Positions 39,738 to 49,144 of a DNA stretch of 64,000 bases are shown in pieces. Position numbers and translations under genes: made by a program. Numbering within the stretch: position 1 is the first letter of the stretch; each line of letters begins with the position of its first letter. Origin of the DNA: Cupriavidus pauculus (lineage in GTDB: Bacteria; Pseudomonadota; Gammaproteobacteria; Burkholderiales; Burkholderiaceae); assembly GCF_003854935.1 (NCBI RefSeq), contig NZ_CP033969.1:2232001-2296000 (forward strand). Reading direction: 5' to 3'. The notes below the pieces were generated by a model that ran no database searches, had not been told where the DNA came from, and saw nothing but the letters and a program-made list of their open reading frames with translations.

Positions 39738-39977
39738 ATGAGCAACAAAGGGCAATTGCTACAAGACCCGTTCCTTAACGCGCTGCGCAAAGAGCACGTG
39801 CCGGTTTCCATCTACCTCGTCAATGGCATCAAGCTGCAAGGCAATATCGAGTCGTTCGACCAGTATGTCGTCCTGCTGCGCAACACCGTGACCCAAATGG
39901 TGTACAAGCATGCGATTTCCACCGTCGTGCCGGCGCGCGCGGTCAATTTCCGTGTGGATGATTCCTCCGAGGGCTGA
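39738..39977 (+). CDS. hfq: RNA chaperone Hfq
   Basis: 79 residues. Hexameric Sm-like protein that pairs small RNAs with mRNAs. Sm1 ([27 protein letters not shown]) and Sm2 ([14 protein letters not shown]) are complete. The C-terminal tail is short compared with E. coli (102 residues), normal for the group. TTGGAG lies upstream of the ATG. Confidence 0.98.
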   Translation: MSNKGQLLQDPFLNALRKEHVPVSIYLVNGIKLQGNIESFDQYVVLLRNTVTQMVYKHAISTVVPARAVNFRVDDSSEG

Positions 39978-40185
39978 TTTTCCCTCATTTGTGGGTGGCC
40001 GCATTGCCATGCGGCCGTCCACGCTGCACGTTCCTGTCCCGCCGTCCTCCGGCGCGAGCCGCCAGCGTTGCCCCGAACGGGCCGCCTCTTCAAATTCCGG
40101 TTTCCGATCGATTCCGCACCTGTCCCGCTGCCTGACGGCCGCCCGATGCGACAGGTTGCCGCGCCGCGGCCCGTGGTCGCGACCA

Positions 40186-40197
40186 TTGTCTTGACAA
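40186..40197. promoter_or_regulatory. Palindrome TTGTC-TT-GACAA upstream of hflX
   Basis: Part of the 14-bp perfect dyad ATTGTC-TT-GACAAT about 52 bp before the hflX start; the same core occurs before the Bax-inhibitor gene at 29514. It includes TTGACA, which may serve as a -35. The rest of the gap 39978-40248 shows no gene. Confidence 0.4.
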
Positions 40198-40248
40198 TCG
40201 GATTTCCCACCGTTTCCAACATTTATCCGGCGCCCCGCGTCCACCCGC

Positions 40249-41517
40249 TTGCAACCCAGAGCTACTTCCCAGACCGATCCCTCGCGCGCAATCCTCGTCG
40301 GCGTGGATTTCGGCAAGCATGATTTCCAGGAAAGCCTTTCCGAACTGGCGCTGCTGACCACCACGGCCGGCTCGGTGCCGGTGCACACGCTGACCGGCAA
40401 GCGTTCGCGCCCCGACCCGGCGCTGTTCATCGGCTCCGGCAAGGCCGAGGAGCTCAAGGAGGCGGCGGACGCGCTGGATGCCGACGTGGTGGTGTTCAAC
40501 CACGCGCTGAGCCCGGCCCAGCAGCGGAACCTCGAACGGTTCCTGCGCCGCCACGTGATCGACCGGACCGGCCTGATCCTCGATATCTTCGGCCAGCGCG
40601 CGCAGAGCCACGTCGGCAAGGTGCAGGTGGAACTGGCGCAGGTGCAATACCAGGCGTCGCGCCTGGTGCGGGCGTGGAGCCACCTGGAGCGGCAGAAGGG
40701 CGGGATCGGCATGCGCGGCGGCCCCGGCGAGCGGCAGCTCGAACTGGACCGCCGGATGCTGGACGACCGCGCCAAGCGGCTCAAGACTGATCTGGCGCGG
40801 CTGCAGCGCCAACACCATACCCAGCGCCGCGCCCGCGCCCGCAACGATACGCTCAGCATTTCGCTGGTCGGTTATACCAACGCCGGCAAGTCGACGCTGT
40901 TCAACGCGCTGACGAAGGCCCGGGCATACGCCGCGGACCAGCTTTTTGCGACGCTCGATACGACGTCCCGGCGCCTGTTCCTGGACGGGCTGGGCAACGT
41001 CGTGCTGTCGGATACGGTCGGCTTCATCCGCGACCTGCCGACCCAGCTTGTGGCGGCGTTCCGCGCCACGCTGGACGAAACCGTGCACGCCGACCTGCTG
41101 CTGCACGTGGTGGACGCGTCCAGCGCCGTGCGCCACGAGCAGATCGAGCAGGTGAACCGGGTGCTGGCGGAAATCGACGCGCTGGACATCCCGCAGATCG
41201 TGGTCATGAACAAGATCGACGCGGCGCCCGAACTGCTGGAACTGGGCCCGCGCGTGGAGCGGAACGAGGACGGCGTGCCGACGCGGGTATTCCTGTCGGC
41301 GCGCGACGGCCTGGGCCTGGACGCGCTGCGCGAGGCCATCGTCGAAGTGGCCCAGTGGCTGGCCACCCGGCCGGGCGAGCCGGCGCCGTACGATCCCCGG
41401 CTGGACGGTGGCGGGCTGGCGGCGGGAAGCGACGGCCAGGGCCTGCCCGAGCCCGATGACGAGGCGGAAAACGGACCCGGGAATCGCCCGGTTGCCGGCG
41501 ACAACTACCCCAACTGA
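40249..41517 (+). CDS. hflX: GTPase HflX
   Basis: 422 residues with TTG as start; the only upstream in-frame stop is at 40192 and no ATG or GTG lies between, so a rare start is required. An HflX N-terminal domain (PALFIGSGKAEELKE, MRGGPGERQLELDRR) precedes a G domain with GYTNAGKSTLF, DTVGFIRDLP and NKID. HflX splits stalled ribosomes after heat or antibiotic stress. A C-terminal acidic tail follows. Confidence 0.93.
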   Translation: MQPRATSQTDPSRAILVGVDFGKHDFQESLSELALLTTTAGSVPVHTLTGKRSRPDPALFIGSGKAEELKEAADALDADVVVFNHALSPAQQRNLERFLRRHVIDRTGLILDIFGQRAQSHVGKVQVELAQVQYQASRLVRAWSHLERQKGGIGMRGGPGERQLELDRRMLDDRAKRLKTDLARLQRQHHTQRRARARNDTLSISLVGYTNAGKSTLFNALTKARAYAADQLFATLDTTSRRLFLDGLGNVVLSDTVGFIRDLPTQLVAAFRATLDETVHADLLLHVVDASSAVRHEQIEQVNRVLAEIDALDIPQIVVMNKIDAAPELLELGPRVERNEDGVPTRVFLSARDGLGLDALREAIVEVAQWLATRPGEPAPYDPRLDGGGLAAGSDGQGLPEPDDEAENGPGNRPVAGDNYPN

Positions 41518-41624
41518 GCAAGCATTGCCGCCAATGGCGGCCCGATTGGGGGATTTTGAGCAAAAGTGATCAAGATGGCTGCTAGAATCCCCCTGTTCCA
41601 AACTTTCCCGGACCCGTGCCCTTC

Positions 41625-42962
41625 ATGCCCCTGTTCCCTCGGAATCCTGACTCGCACTTCGTGCCAGGCAGCCGCGCCGCGCGGCTTGCTCGCTGGCCGC
41701 GCCTGCGCGCCATCTTCTCCTTGAACGACCCCCGCTGGGGCCGTAACGGTCAGGACGATGAAGACAAGGACAAGAGCCGCCAGCAGAACCAGCGGCCGCA
41801 GGATGGCCCGCCCGACCTGGACGAGCTCTGGCGCGATTTCAACCGCCGCCTGAACGGCCTGCTGGGCCGCAAGGACAACGGCGGCGGCGGGCAGGGCAAC
41901 GGCTTCGGCTCGCGCCCGTCGGGCAGGGGCTCGAACATCGGCGCCGGCGTGATCGTGGCGGCCGTGATCGGCATCTGGCTGGCCAGCGGCTTCTTCATGG
42001 TGCAGGAAGGGCAGACCGCCGTGATCCTGCAGTTCGGCAAGTTCAAGTACACCACGGGCCCCGGTATCAACTGGCGCGCGCCGTGGCCGATCCAGTCGGC
42101 CGAGGTGGTCAACCTGTCGGCCGTGCGCTCGGTGGAAGTGGGCCGCGCGACGTCGATCAAGGACAGCAACCTCAAGGACTCGTCGATGCTGACGCAGGAC
42201 GAGAACATCATCGACGTCCGCTTCACGGTGCAGTACGACATCCAGGACGCCAGCGAATTCCTGTTCTTCAACAAGACCGACCGCGGTGGCGACGAGGAAC
42301 TGGTGACGCAGGCCGCCGAGACCTCGGTGCGCGAGATCGTCGGCCGCAACAAGATGGACGCGGTGCTGTACGAGAACCGCGAGCAGATTGCGCAGGGCCT
42401 GGCCAAGTCGATCCAGTCGATCCTGTCGGCATACAAGACCGGCATCCGCGTGATCTCGGTCAACGTCCAGAGCGTGCAGCCGCCCGAGCAGGTGCAGGCC
42501 GCGTTTGACGACGTGAACAAGGCCAGCCAGGATCGCGAGCGCGCGATCAGCGAAGGCCAGGCGTACGCCAACGACATCCTGCCGCGCGCACGCGGCACGG
42601 CGGCGCGCCTGAAGGAAGAATCCGAGGCCTACCGGGCCCGCGTGGTGGCGCAGGCCGAAGGTGACGCATCGCGCTTCCGCTCGGTGCAGACCGAGTACGC
42701 GAAGGCGCCGCAGGTCACCCGCGACCGCATCTACCTGGAGACCATGCAGCAGATCTACAGCAACTCGAACAAGATCCTCGTCGATGCCAAGGCCGGCAAC
42801 AACCTGCTGTACCTGCCGCTCGACAAGCTGATGTCGCAGGTGCAGGGCGCCACGCCGCCGGCCGCCGCGCCGGGCACGACTGCGCCGCCGACGACGGATG
42901 CACCGTCGCCGGACATCCGCTCGCGCGAATCGATGCGCAACCGCGATCGCGACGTACGCTAA
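41625..42962 (+). CDS. hflK: FtsH protease modulator HflK
   Basis: 445 residues from ATG 41625; GTG 41616 is also possible. A Gly/Asn-rich cytoplasmic N-terminus, one membrane helix (about 105-125), then the prohibitin/SPFH domain (FMVQEGQTAVILQFGKF, VRFTVQYDIQDASEFLF) and a coiled coil. It forms a large cage with HflC around FtsH. TAGAAT at 41583-41588 may be its -10. hflC follows after 10 bp. Confidence 0.95.
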   Translation: MPLFPRNPDSHFVPGSRAARLARWPRLRAIFSLNDPRWGRNGQDDEDKDKSRQQNQRPQDGPPDLDELWRDFNRRLNGLLGRKDNGGGGQGNGFGSRPSGRGSNIGAGVIVAAVIGIWLASGFFMVQEGQTAVILQFGKFKYTTGPGINWRAPWPIQSAEVVNLSAVRSVEVGRATSIKDSNLKDSSMLTQDENIIDVRFTVQYDIQDASEFLFFNKTDRGGDEELVTQAAETSVREIVGRNKMDAVLYENREQIAQGLAKSIQSILSAYKTGIRVISVNVQSVQPPEQVQAAFDDVNKASQDRERAISEGQAYANDILPRARGTAARLKEESEAYRARVVAQAEGDASRFRSVQTEYAKAPQVTRDRIYLETMQQIYSNSNKILVDAKAGNNLLYLPLDKLMSQVQGATPPAAAPGTTAPPTTDAPSPDIRSRESMRNRDRDVR

Positions 42963-42972
42963 GGAGACCGTC

Positions 42973-43875
42973 ATGAATCGACTGATTTCCTTTGCCATTG
43001 GCCTGTTCATCCTGCTGGCCGTCGTGTCGTCGATGCTGTTCGTGGTCGACCAGCGCCAGTACGCCGTGGTGTTCGCCTTCGGCGAGATCAAGCAGGTCGT
43101 GCGCGAGCCGGGCCTGCATTTCAAGCTGCCGCCGCCGCTGCAGAACGTGGTCTTCATGGACCGCCGCCTGCAGACGATCGACGTAGCCGCCAACGAGCGC
43201 TTCCTGACCGCCGAGAAGAAGTCGATGGTCGTGGACTGGTTCGTCAAATGGCGCATCACCGATCCGCGCAAGTTCTTCGTCGCCTTTGGCGGCAACGTGC
43301 GCGGCGCCCAGGACCGCATGACGCAGCGGATCGACGCCGTGGCGCGCGAGGAATTCGGCAAGCGCACGGTGACCGACGTGGTGGCCGGCGAGCGTGAAAA
43401 GGTCATGCAGAACATCCGCGTCGGCATGGCCGAGTACGCGCAGTCCGTGGGCGTCGAGATCCTGGATGTGCGTCTCAAGCGTGTGGACCTGCTGCCCGCG
43501 ATCAGCGAGTCGGTCTATCGCCGCATGGAGGCCGAGCGCAAGCGCGTGGCCAACGAACTGCGTTCGACCGGCGCCGCGGAAGGTGAGAAAATTCGTGCCG
43601 ACGCCGATCGCCAGCGTGAAGTGGTGCTGGCCGAGGCGTACCGTGATGCCCAGATGGTCAAGGGCGAGGGCGATGCCAAGGCGTCGCAGATCTATGCCGA
43701 TGCCTTCGGCCGGGATCCGAACTTCGCGCAATTCTGGCGCAGCATGGAAGCCTACCGCAGCACGTTCCGCGACAAGGGCAACGTGATGGTGCTGGAGCCG
43801 AACTCCGACTTCTTCCGCTACATGCGGTCGTCGGGCGGCAACACGGCGCCGGCCGCGTCAGGCGGCAAGAAGTAG
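42973..43875 (+). CDS. hflC: FtsH protease modulator HflC
   Basis: 300 residues. One N-terminal membrane helix (about 4-22) and a prohibitin/SPFH domain (VDQRQYAVVFAFGEIKQVV, VDWFVKWRITDPRKFF), then a helical tail. AAGGAG 7-12 nt before the ATG. The usual small DUF2065 gene between hflC and hisZ is absent here. Confidence 0.96.
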   Translation: MNRLISFAIGLFILLAVVSSMLFVVDQRQYAVVFAFGEIKQVVREPGLHFKLPPPLQNVVFMDRRLQTIDVAANERFLTAEKKSMVVDWFVKWRITDPRKFFVAFGGNVRGAQDRMTQRIDAVAREEFGKRTVTDVVAGEREKVMQNIRVGMAEYAQSVGVEILDVRLKRVDLLPAISESVYRRMEAERKRVANELRSTGAAEGEKIRADADRQREVVLAEAYRDAQMVKGEGDAKASQIYADAFGRDPNFAQFWRSMEAYRSTFRDKGNVMVLEPNSDFFRYMRSSGGNTAPAASGGKK

Positions 43876-43939
43876 CGCGCACGGCGCGCACCGGGCATCG
43901 CGTCTGACGACAGGTGCCCCGAAACGCAACATTCGACAG

Positions 43940-43962
43940 AACCCCGGTCCGCCGGGGTTTTG
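43940..43962 (+). terminator. Rho-independent terminator after hflC
   Basis: ACCCCGG-TCCG-CCGGGGT followed by TTT, ending the hfl operon before hisZ. Confidence 0.8.
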
Positions 43963-44015
43963 TCCGGCTGGAGGGGTGCATCCCGCCGGCCAGGTTTTTG
44001 ATAGAAGAGACCCCC

Positions 44016-45167
44016 ATGTCCAACCGCTGGCTCCTGCCTGAAAACATTGCCGACGTCCTGCCGTCGGAAGCGCGCAAGATCGAAGAACTGCGCCGCCGCA
44101 TGCTGGACCTGTTCCGCACCTATGGCTACGAGCTGGTCATGCCCCCGATGCTGGAGTACCTGGAGTCGCTGCTGACCGGTACCGGGCATGACCTGGACCT
44201 GCGCACGCTGAAGCTGGTGGACCAGCTTTCGGGCCGTACGATGGGCCTGCGTGCCGATATCACGCCGCAGGTGGCGCGGATCGACGCGCACCTGCTGAAC
44301 CGTCCCGGCGTGACGCGCCTGTGCTATGCCGGCAACGTGCTGCACGCGCGCCCGGCCGGGTTCCACGCCACGCGCGAGCCGATCCAGATCGGCGCGGAAA
44401 TCTATGGCCATGCCGGCCTGGAAGCAGACGTCGAGATCCAGGAGCTGATGCTGGCTGCACTGCAGGTGGCGGGGCTGCGCGACGTTCGCCTGGACTTGTG
44501 CCACGCTGGCATCCTGGAAGCGCTGCTGGCGGCGCTGCCGTCGGTGCGCCAGATCGAGGACGCGCTGTTCGCCGCGCTGGAAACCAAGGACGTGCCGGCG
44601 CTGCGCGAACTGACGCAGGGCATGCCGGAGACCGAGCGCAATGCGCTGCTGGCGCTGCCGACGTTGTACGGTGGTGTGGAAGTGATCGAAAAGGCCCGCC
44701 AGACGCTGCCGGCCAGCCCGGCGATTGGCCGAGCGCTCGATGAACTGGCCGCACTGACCGCCCAGGTGCGCGGCGCGAGCGTGAATATCGACCTGTCCGA
44801 TTTGCGCGGTTACCACTATCACAGCGGCGTGATGTTCACGGCCTATGTGGCGGGCCTTCCGAACTACGTGGCCCGAGGCGGCCGCTACGACAAGGTGGGC
44901 GAGGCGTTCGGCCGTGCGCGGCCGGCCACCGGGTTTTCGCTCGACCTGCGCGAGGTGGCGGCGCTGTCGCCCGTGGAAGTGCGCGCCCAGGCGGTGTACG
45001 CGCCGTGGGATGCCGATCCGGCGCTGCGCACGACAATTGCCGCGCTGCGCGCCGCAGGCGAGATCGTGATCCAGTCGCTGCCCGGCCATACGCATGAACT
45101 CGACGAGTTCAACTGCGACCGCCAGTTGCAGCGCCAGGGCGACACCTGGGTGGTCGTGCCGCGCTGA
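44016..45167 (+). CDS. hisZ: ATP phosphoribosyltransferase regulatory subunit HisZ
   Basis: 383 residues. A histidyl-tRNA-synthetase paralogue without aminoacylation activity that, with a short HisG, catalyses and regulates the first step of histidine synthesis. It has motif 1-like and motif 2-like sequences ([33 protein letters not shown]) but lacks the anticodon-binding domain. It lies between hflC and purA, its normal place in betaproteobacteria. The start [16 protein letters not shown] is family-typical. Confidence 0.94.
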   Translation: MSNRWLLPENIADVLPSEARKIEELRRRMLDLFRTYGYELVMPPMLEYLESLLTGTGHDLDLRTLKLVDQLSGRTMGLRADITPQVARIDAHLLNRPGVTRLCYAGNVLHARPAGFHATREPIQIGAEIYGHAGLEADVEIQELMLAALQVAGLRDVRLDLCHAGILEALLAALPSVRQIEDALFAALETKDVPALRELTQGMPETERNALLALPTLYGGVEVIEKARQTLPASPAIGRALDELAALTAQVRGASVNIDLSDLRGYHYHSGVMFTAYVAGLPNYVARGGRYDKVGEAFGRARPATGFSLDLREVAALSPVEVRAQAVYAPWDADPALRTTIAALRAAGEIVIQSLPGHTHELDEFNCDRQLQRQGDTWVVVPR

Positions 45168-45321
45168 CCTGTTTGTTTCCGAGCCGGCCATATCGTGCCG
45201 GCGTCTCCAGTTGCTCTCGCATGACGTTTGCTGCCCGTGGCGTCCCATGATCGCCCGGAATGGATCCCAAACGTCTGTGACACGGACGTGTGAAAAGCCG
45301 GAACCGTAGAACAACGAGAGT

Positions 45322-45327
45322 AGAATA
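45322..45327 (+). promoter_or_regulatory. Likely -10 element of purA (TAGAAT)
   Basis: TAGAAT 27 nt before the purA ATG, in an AT-richer stretch between hisZ and purA. The -35 is unclear. Confidence 0.4.
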
Positions 45328-45336
45328 CGTTTTTAA

Positions 45337-46698
<1,362 letters not shown>

Positions 46699-46762
46699 CG
46701 CGACGGAAGTCTCCGTGAGCATGACCGTGGCGCCATGAGCGTCGCGGCCTCACAAAAGCCAT

Positions 46763-46790
46763 TCGGCCCGCGACCAGCGGGCCGATGCTT
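46763..46790 (+). terminator. Hairpin between purA and the phosphoribosyltransferase
   Basis: TCGGCCCGC-GACCA-GCGGGCCGA followed by TGCTTTA. It may terminate purA transcripts in part. Confidence 0.6.
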
Positions 46791-46831
46791 TATCAAACGG
46801 GCCCGACGCGGCCCATAGCAGAAAAGACGCC

Positions 46832-47401
46832 ATGAACCTGCCAACCAATGACGAAGAGAACCTGTGGGTCTCCTGGGATGAATACCACCGCCTGATCGCG
46901 CGTCTGGCGCTGAACGTGCACGAGTCGGGCTGGAAGTTCGACAAGATCCTGTGCCTGGCCCGTGGCGGCCTGCGCGTGGGCGACCAGATGTCGCGGATCT
47001 TCGACGTGCCGCTGGCCATCCTGGCCACCAGCTCGTACCGCGAGGCAGCCGGCACCCAGCAGGGCGACCTGGACATCGCGCAGTACATCACGATGACCCG
47101 TGGCGAACTGTCCGGCAAGATCCTGCTGGTCGATGACCTGGTCGATTCCGGCGTGACGCTGGAACGCGTGGGCCGTCACCTGAAGGAGCGCTATCCGGCC
47201 GTGACCGACGTGCGTTCGGCCGTGCTCTGGTACAAGGCGTGCTCGAAGGTCGAGCCGGACTACCACGTGACGTTCCTGCCGTCGAACCCCTGGATCCACC
47301 AGCCGTTCGAGGAATACGACACGCTGCGCCCGCACAATCTGGCTGCCTGGCTCAAGCGCGGCAAGCGCGCCAGCCTGCTGGAAGACGACAGCGCCGCCTG
47401 A
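46832..47401 (+). CDS. Phosphoribosyltransferase (purine salvage type)
   Basis: 189 residues. PRPP-binding loop ILLVDDLVDSGVTL (about residues 98-111), hood-like segment LCLARGGLRVGDQMS and a C-terminal LPSNPWIHQPFEEYD characteristic of hypoxanthine or xanthine-guanine phosphoribosyltransferase-like proteins in betaproteobacteria. Following purA, it likely feeds IMP, GMP or XMP from bases. The exact base cannot be read from the sequence. Confidence 0.88.
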   Translation: MNLPTNDEENLWVSWDEYHRLIARLALNVHESGWKFDKILCLARGGLRVGDQMSRIFDVPLAILATSSYREAAGTQQGDLDIAQYITMTRGELSGKILLVDDLVDSGVTLERVGRHLKERYPAVTDVRSAVLWYKACSKVEPDYHVTFLPSNPWIHQPFEEYDTLRPHNLAAWLKRGKRASLLEDDSAA

Positions 47402-47455
47402 CGCGCGGCGCCGCGCCGGCCCACGCTCCCGCACGGGGAGGGTGGGTCCGGGGCA

Positions 47456-48067
47456 TCAGTACCCCACCGTAAAATGCTCCCGCACATGCCTGGGCTGCTC
47501 GATTTCGTCGAGCATGGCGATGGCATAGTCTTCCATGGAGATCCAGCTCTTGCCGTCTGCGGCGGTGAGCAGATCGTCCTTCCCCAGGCGGAACCGGCCC
47601 GTCCGTTCGCCCGGCGTGAACAGGGCGGACGGCGACAGGAACGTCCAGTCCAGCGACGTCTCGCCCCGCAACGCATTCAGAAAATCGCGACCTGCCGACG
47701 CCTCGGCCTTGTAGGCATCGGGAAAGCTCGGCGTATCGACCAGTTGCACGCCCGGCGCCACGTACAGGCTGCCCGCGCCGCCCACCACGAGCAGACGCCG
47801 CACGCCCGCCGCCTTGACCGCCGCGGTGATCTGGGCCGCGCTGGTCTGCAGGAACCGCTCGGTGCTGATGACGACGTCGTGGCCAGCCAGGGCCTGCGTC
47901 AGGGCCGGGGCGTCGGCGATGTCGACGTCGCGGGTCGTGACGCCGTCGCGGGCGGGTAGTGCCGACGCCTTGCGGGCGAGGGCGGTCACTGCATGGCCGC
48001 GCCGCACAGCCTCCTCGGTCAGGCGGCTGCCGACGTTGCCGGTGGCACCGATGATGGCGATCTTCAT
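47456..48067 (-). CDS. NmrA-like NAD(P)-binding reductase
   Basis: 203 residues. Rossmann fold with GATGNVGSRLTEEAVRRGH at the N-terminus; atypical short-chain dehydrogenase without a full YxxxK site. AGGAG lies 6-10 nt before the ATG. It is paired with the Rrf2 regulator just upstream on the same strand, and a shared dyad operator precedes both. B. subtilis YwnA-YwnB is a comparable pair. Role probably redox stress; inference. Confidence 0.85.
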   Translation of the reverse strand: MKIAIIGATGNVGSRLTEEAVRRGHAVTALARKASALPARDGVTTRDVDIADAPALTQALAGHDVVISTERFLQTSAAQITAAVKAAGVRRLLVVGGAGSLYVAPGVQLVDTPSFPDAYKAEASAGRDFLNALRGETSLDWTFLSPSALFTPGERTGRFRLGKDDLLTAADGKSWISMEDYAIAMLDEIEQPRHVREHFTVGY

Positions 48068-48094
48068 GTTCGACTCCTTTTGGATCAGGATTGA

Positions 48095-48117
48095 TGTGAA
48101 ACCATATCGGTTACACA
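48095..48117. promoter_or_regulatory. Candidate Rrf2 operator before the NmrA-like gene
   Basis: TGTGAAACC-ATATC-GGTTACACA, an inverted repeat matching at 8 of 9 arm positions. The core TGTGAAACCATA and GTTACA recur before the regulator gene at 48580. Confidence 0.6.
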
Positions 48118-48131
48118 TTGGGGTAAAAAAA

Positions 48132-48566
48132 TCAGCGCTTGCGGCGCCGGGCCGCATGTTCGACCTCGTCGAGCATGCTGGCAATCGTGATGGCCTGCAG
48201 CGAGGCATCCATGGCCGCCTGGGCGCGATCGGCCACCGTCTGCAGCGCGCCCGTGATCTCGCGGCCGACCATGCACGCCGGATTAGGCGCGCTCTGGTGC
48301 AGCGTGATCAGCGCGGTGGTCTCGGTGGCGCGGAACACGTCGAGCAGCGTGATGGCGGACGCCGGCCGCGCCAGCATCGCGCCGCCGGTGCTGCCCATCG
48401 TCGTCGTCACGAACCCCGCCCCGGTCAGCGCGCTGATCATGCGCCGGATCAGCGCCGGGTTGGTACCGACGCTGCCGGCGATCATCGACGACGGCACCGG
48501 GCCTTCGGCCTGTGCCAGCAGGGTAAGGATATGAACGGCGACGGCGAACCGGCTACTGGTGCTCAT
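48132..48566 (-). CDS. Rrf2 family transcriptional regulator
   Basis: 144 residues. Winged helix (SRFAVAVHILTLLAQAEG, SVGTNPALIRRMISALTGAGFV) with the Gly-rich wing (GSTGGAMLA). Only one cysteine (NPACMVGRE), so it lacks the three-cysteine Fe-S site of IscR and NsrR and resembles the YwnA-type branch. Candidate operator copies lie before it and before the reductase, suggesting autoregulation and control of the reductase. Confidence 0.88.
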   Translation of the reverse strand: MSTSSRFAVAVHILTLLAQAEGPVPSSMIAGSVGTNPALIRRMISALTGAGFVTTTMGSTGGAMLARPASAITLLDVFRATETTALITLHQSAPNPACMVGREITGALQTVADRAQAAMDASLQAITIASMLDEVEHAARRRKR

Positions 48567-48579
48567 GCGGAAATCTCAA

Positions 48580-48602
48580 TGTGAAACCATAATAGTTACA
48601 GA
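48580..48602. promoter_or_regulatory. Candidate Rrf2 operator before the regulator gene
   Basis: TGTGAAACC-ATAAT-AGTTACAGA, second copy of the dyad seen at 48095; the right arm is less perfect. It lies 13 bp before the Rrf2 start. Confidence 0.55.
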
Positions 48603-48793
48603 TGCCCTGGCCGTCAACCGGTGATTTGGCGGCACAGGCCGATGTATTTTTGGCGATGGAATGGGGGAAGATGGCGAGATAATGCCGGAATCGACACTGA
48701 AACTGATACACTCATCCACGGCTCGCTGTAAGAAACGAGCGATGGACAAGGCAACGAGAGGAGAGGGTTTGAACGATTCGGCGACGCAAAAAC

Positions 48794-48821
48794 AAAAAAC
48801 CCGCAACGTGCGTTGCGGGTT
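48794..48821 (-). terminator. Terminator after the tRNA-like element
   Basis: On the minus strand AACCCGCAAC-GCAC-GTTGCGGGTT followed by TTTTGTTTTT. A strong intrinsic terminator 14 nt after the CCA of the tRNA-like element. Confidence 0.9.
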
Positions 48822-48835
48822 TCTCGCTGAATCTC

Positions 48836-48945
48836 TGGTGCCCAGGAGAGGACTCGGTCACCGGGGCGCGACCCCGGGGTTGCGCTGGCAGGCGCAACCC
48901 ATTCGAGTCCCCGCGGGACGTCCTCAAGGATGTCCCTTCCTGGGC
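48836..48945 (-). ncRNA. CCA-ended tRNA-like element downstream of tRNA-Leu
   Basis: A 110-nt segment whose last 21 nt (from CGAGTCC to the CCA) are identical to the 3' end of the adjacent tRNA-Leu. Its 5' end GCCCAGGA pairs with the 3' TCCTGGGC, an 8-bp acceptor-like stem followed by A and CCA. The inside does not fit a tRNA. It holds a hairpin (GGGAC..GTCCC, 48936-48915), a 7-bp arm GGACTCG/CGAGTCC, and within that two hairpins (GGGTTGCGC/GCGCAACCC and CGGGG/CCCCG). No T-loop or anticodon arm is recognisable. A strong terminator follows. It could be a rearranged tRNA pseudogene, an attachment-site scar or a small structured RNA. Confidence 0.5.
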
Positions 48946-48954
48946 GTACAAATG

Positions 48955-48982
48955 AAAAGACCCTGCTCGTGGAGCAGGGTCT
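48955..48982 (-). terminator. Terminator of tRNA-Leu(CAG)
   Basis: On the minus strand AGACCCTGCTC-CAC-GAGCAGGGTCT followed by TTTC, 6 nt after the tRNA 3' end. Confidence 0.88.
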
Positions 48983-48988
48983 CGAAGA

Positions 48989-49075
48989 TGGTGCCCAGGA
49001 GAGGACTCGAACCTCCACAGTGTTGCCACCGCTAGGACCTGAACCTAGTGCGTCTACCAATTCCGCCACCTGGGC
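48989..49075 (-). tRNA. tRNA-Leu (anticodon CAG)
   Basis: 87 nt with encoded CCA. Acceptor GCCCAGG/CCTGGGC, D-arm GCGGAATTGGTAGACGC, anticodon stem CTAGG/CCTAG with loop TTCAGGT (anticodon CAG), a long variable arm typical of tRNA-Leu, and T-arm GGAGGTTCGAGTCCTCC-like. Its own promoter and terminator are visible. Confidence 0.97.
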
Positions 49076-49100
49076 AGGTGTCGAAACAACCGAAGCGGCC

Positions 49101-49128
49101 ATTATAGCGACCGTCAAACGTTTGTCAA
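49101..49128 (-). promoter_or_regulatory. Sigma-70 promoter of tRNA-Leu
   Basis: On the minus strand TTGACA (49128-49123), 16 nt spacer, TATAAT (49106-49101): a consensus promoter 26 nt upstream of the tRNA 5' end. The same stretch is the 5' flank of rnr on the other strand. Confidence 0.9.
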
Positions 49129-49144
49129 ATAGTTTCGAGAAAAA

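Noticed and set aside
43876-44015. DUF2065 gene between hflC and hisZ
   Set aside because: The gap is only 140 bp and contains a terminator; no matching small hydrophobic protein is encoded.
48661-49035. 124-codon ORF on the plus strand
   Set aside because: It crosses two terminators, the tRNA-like element and part of the tRNA-Leu gene in antisense.
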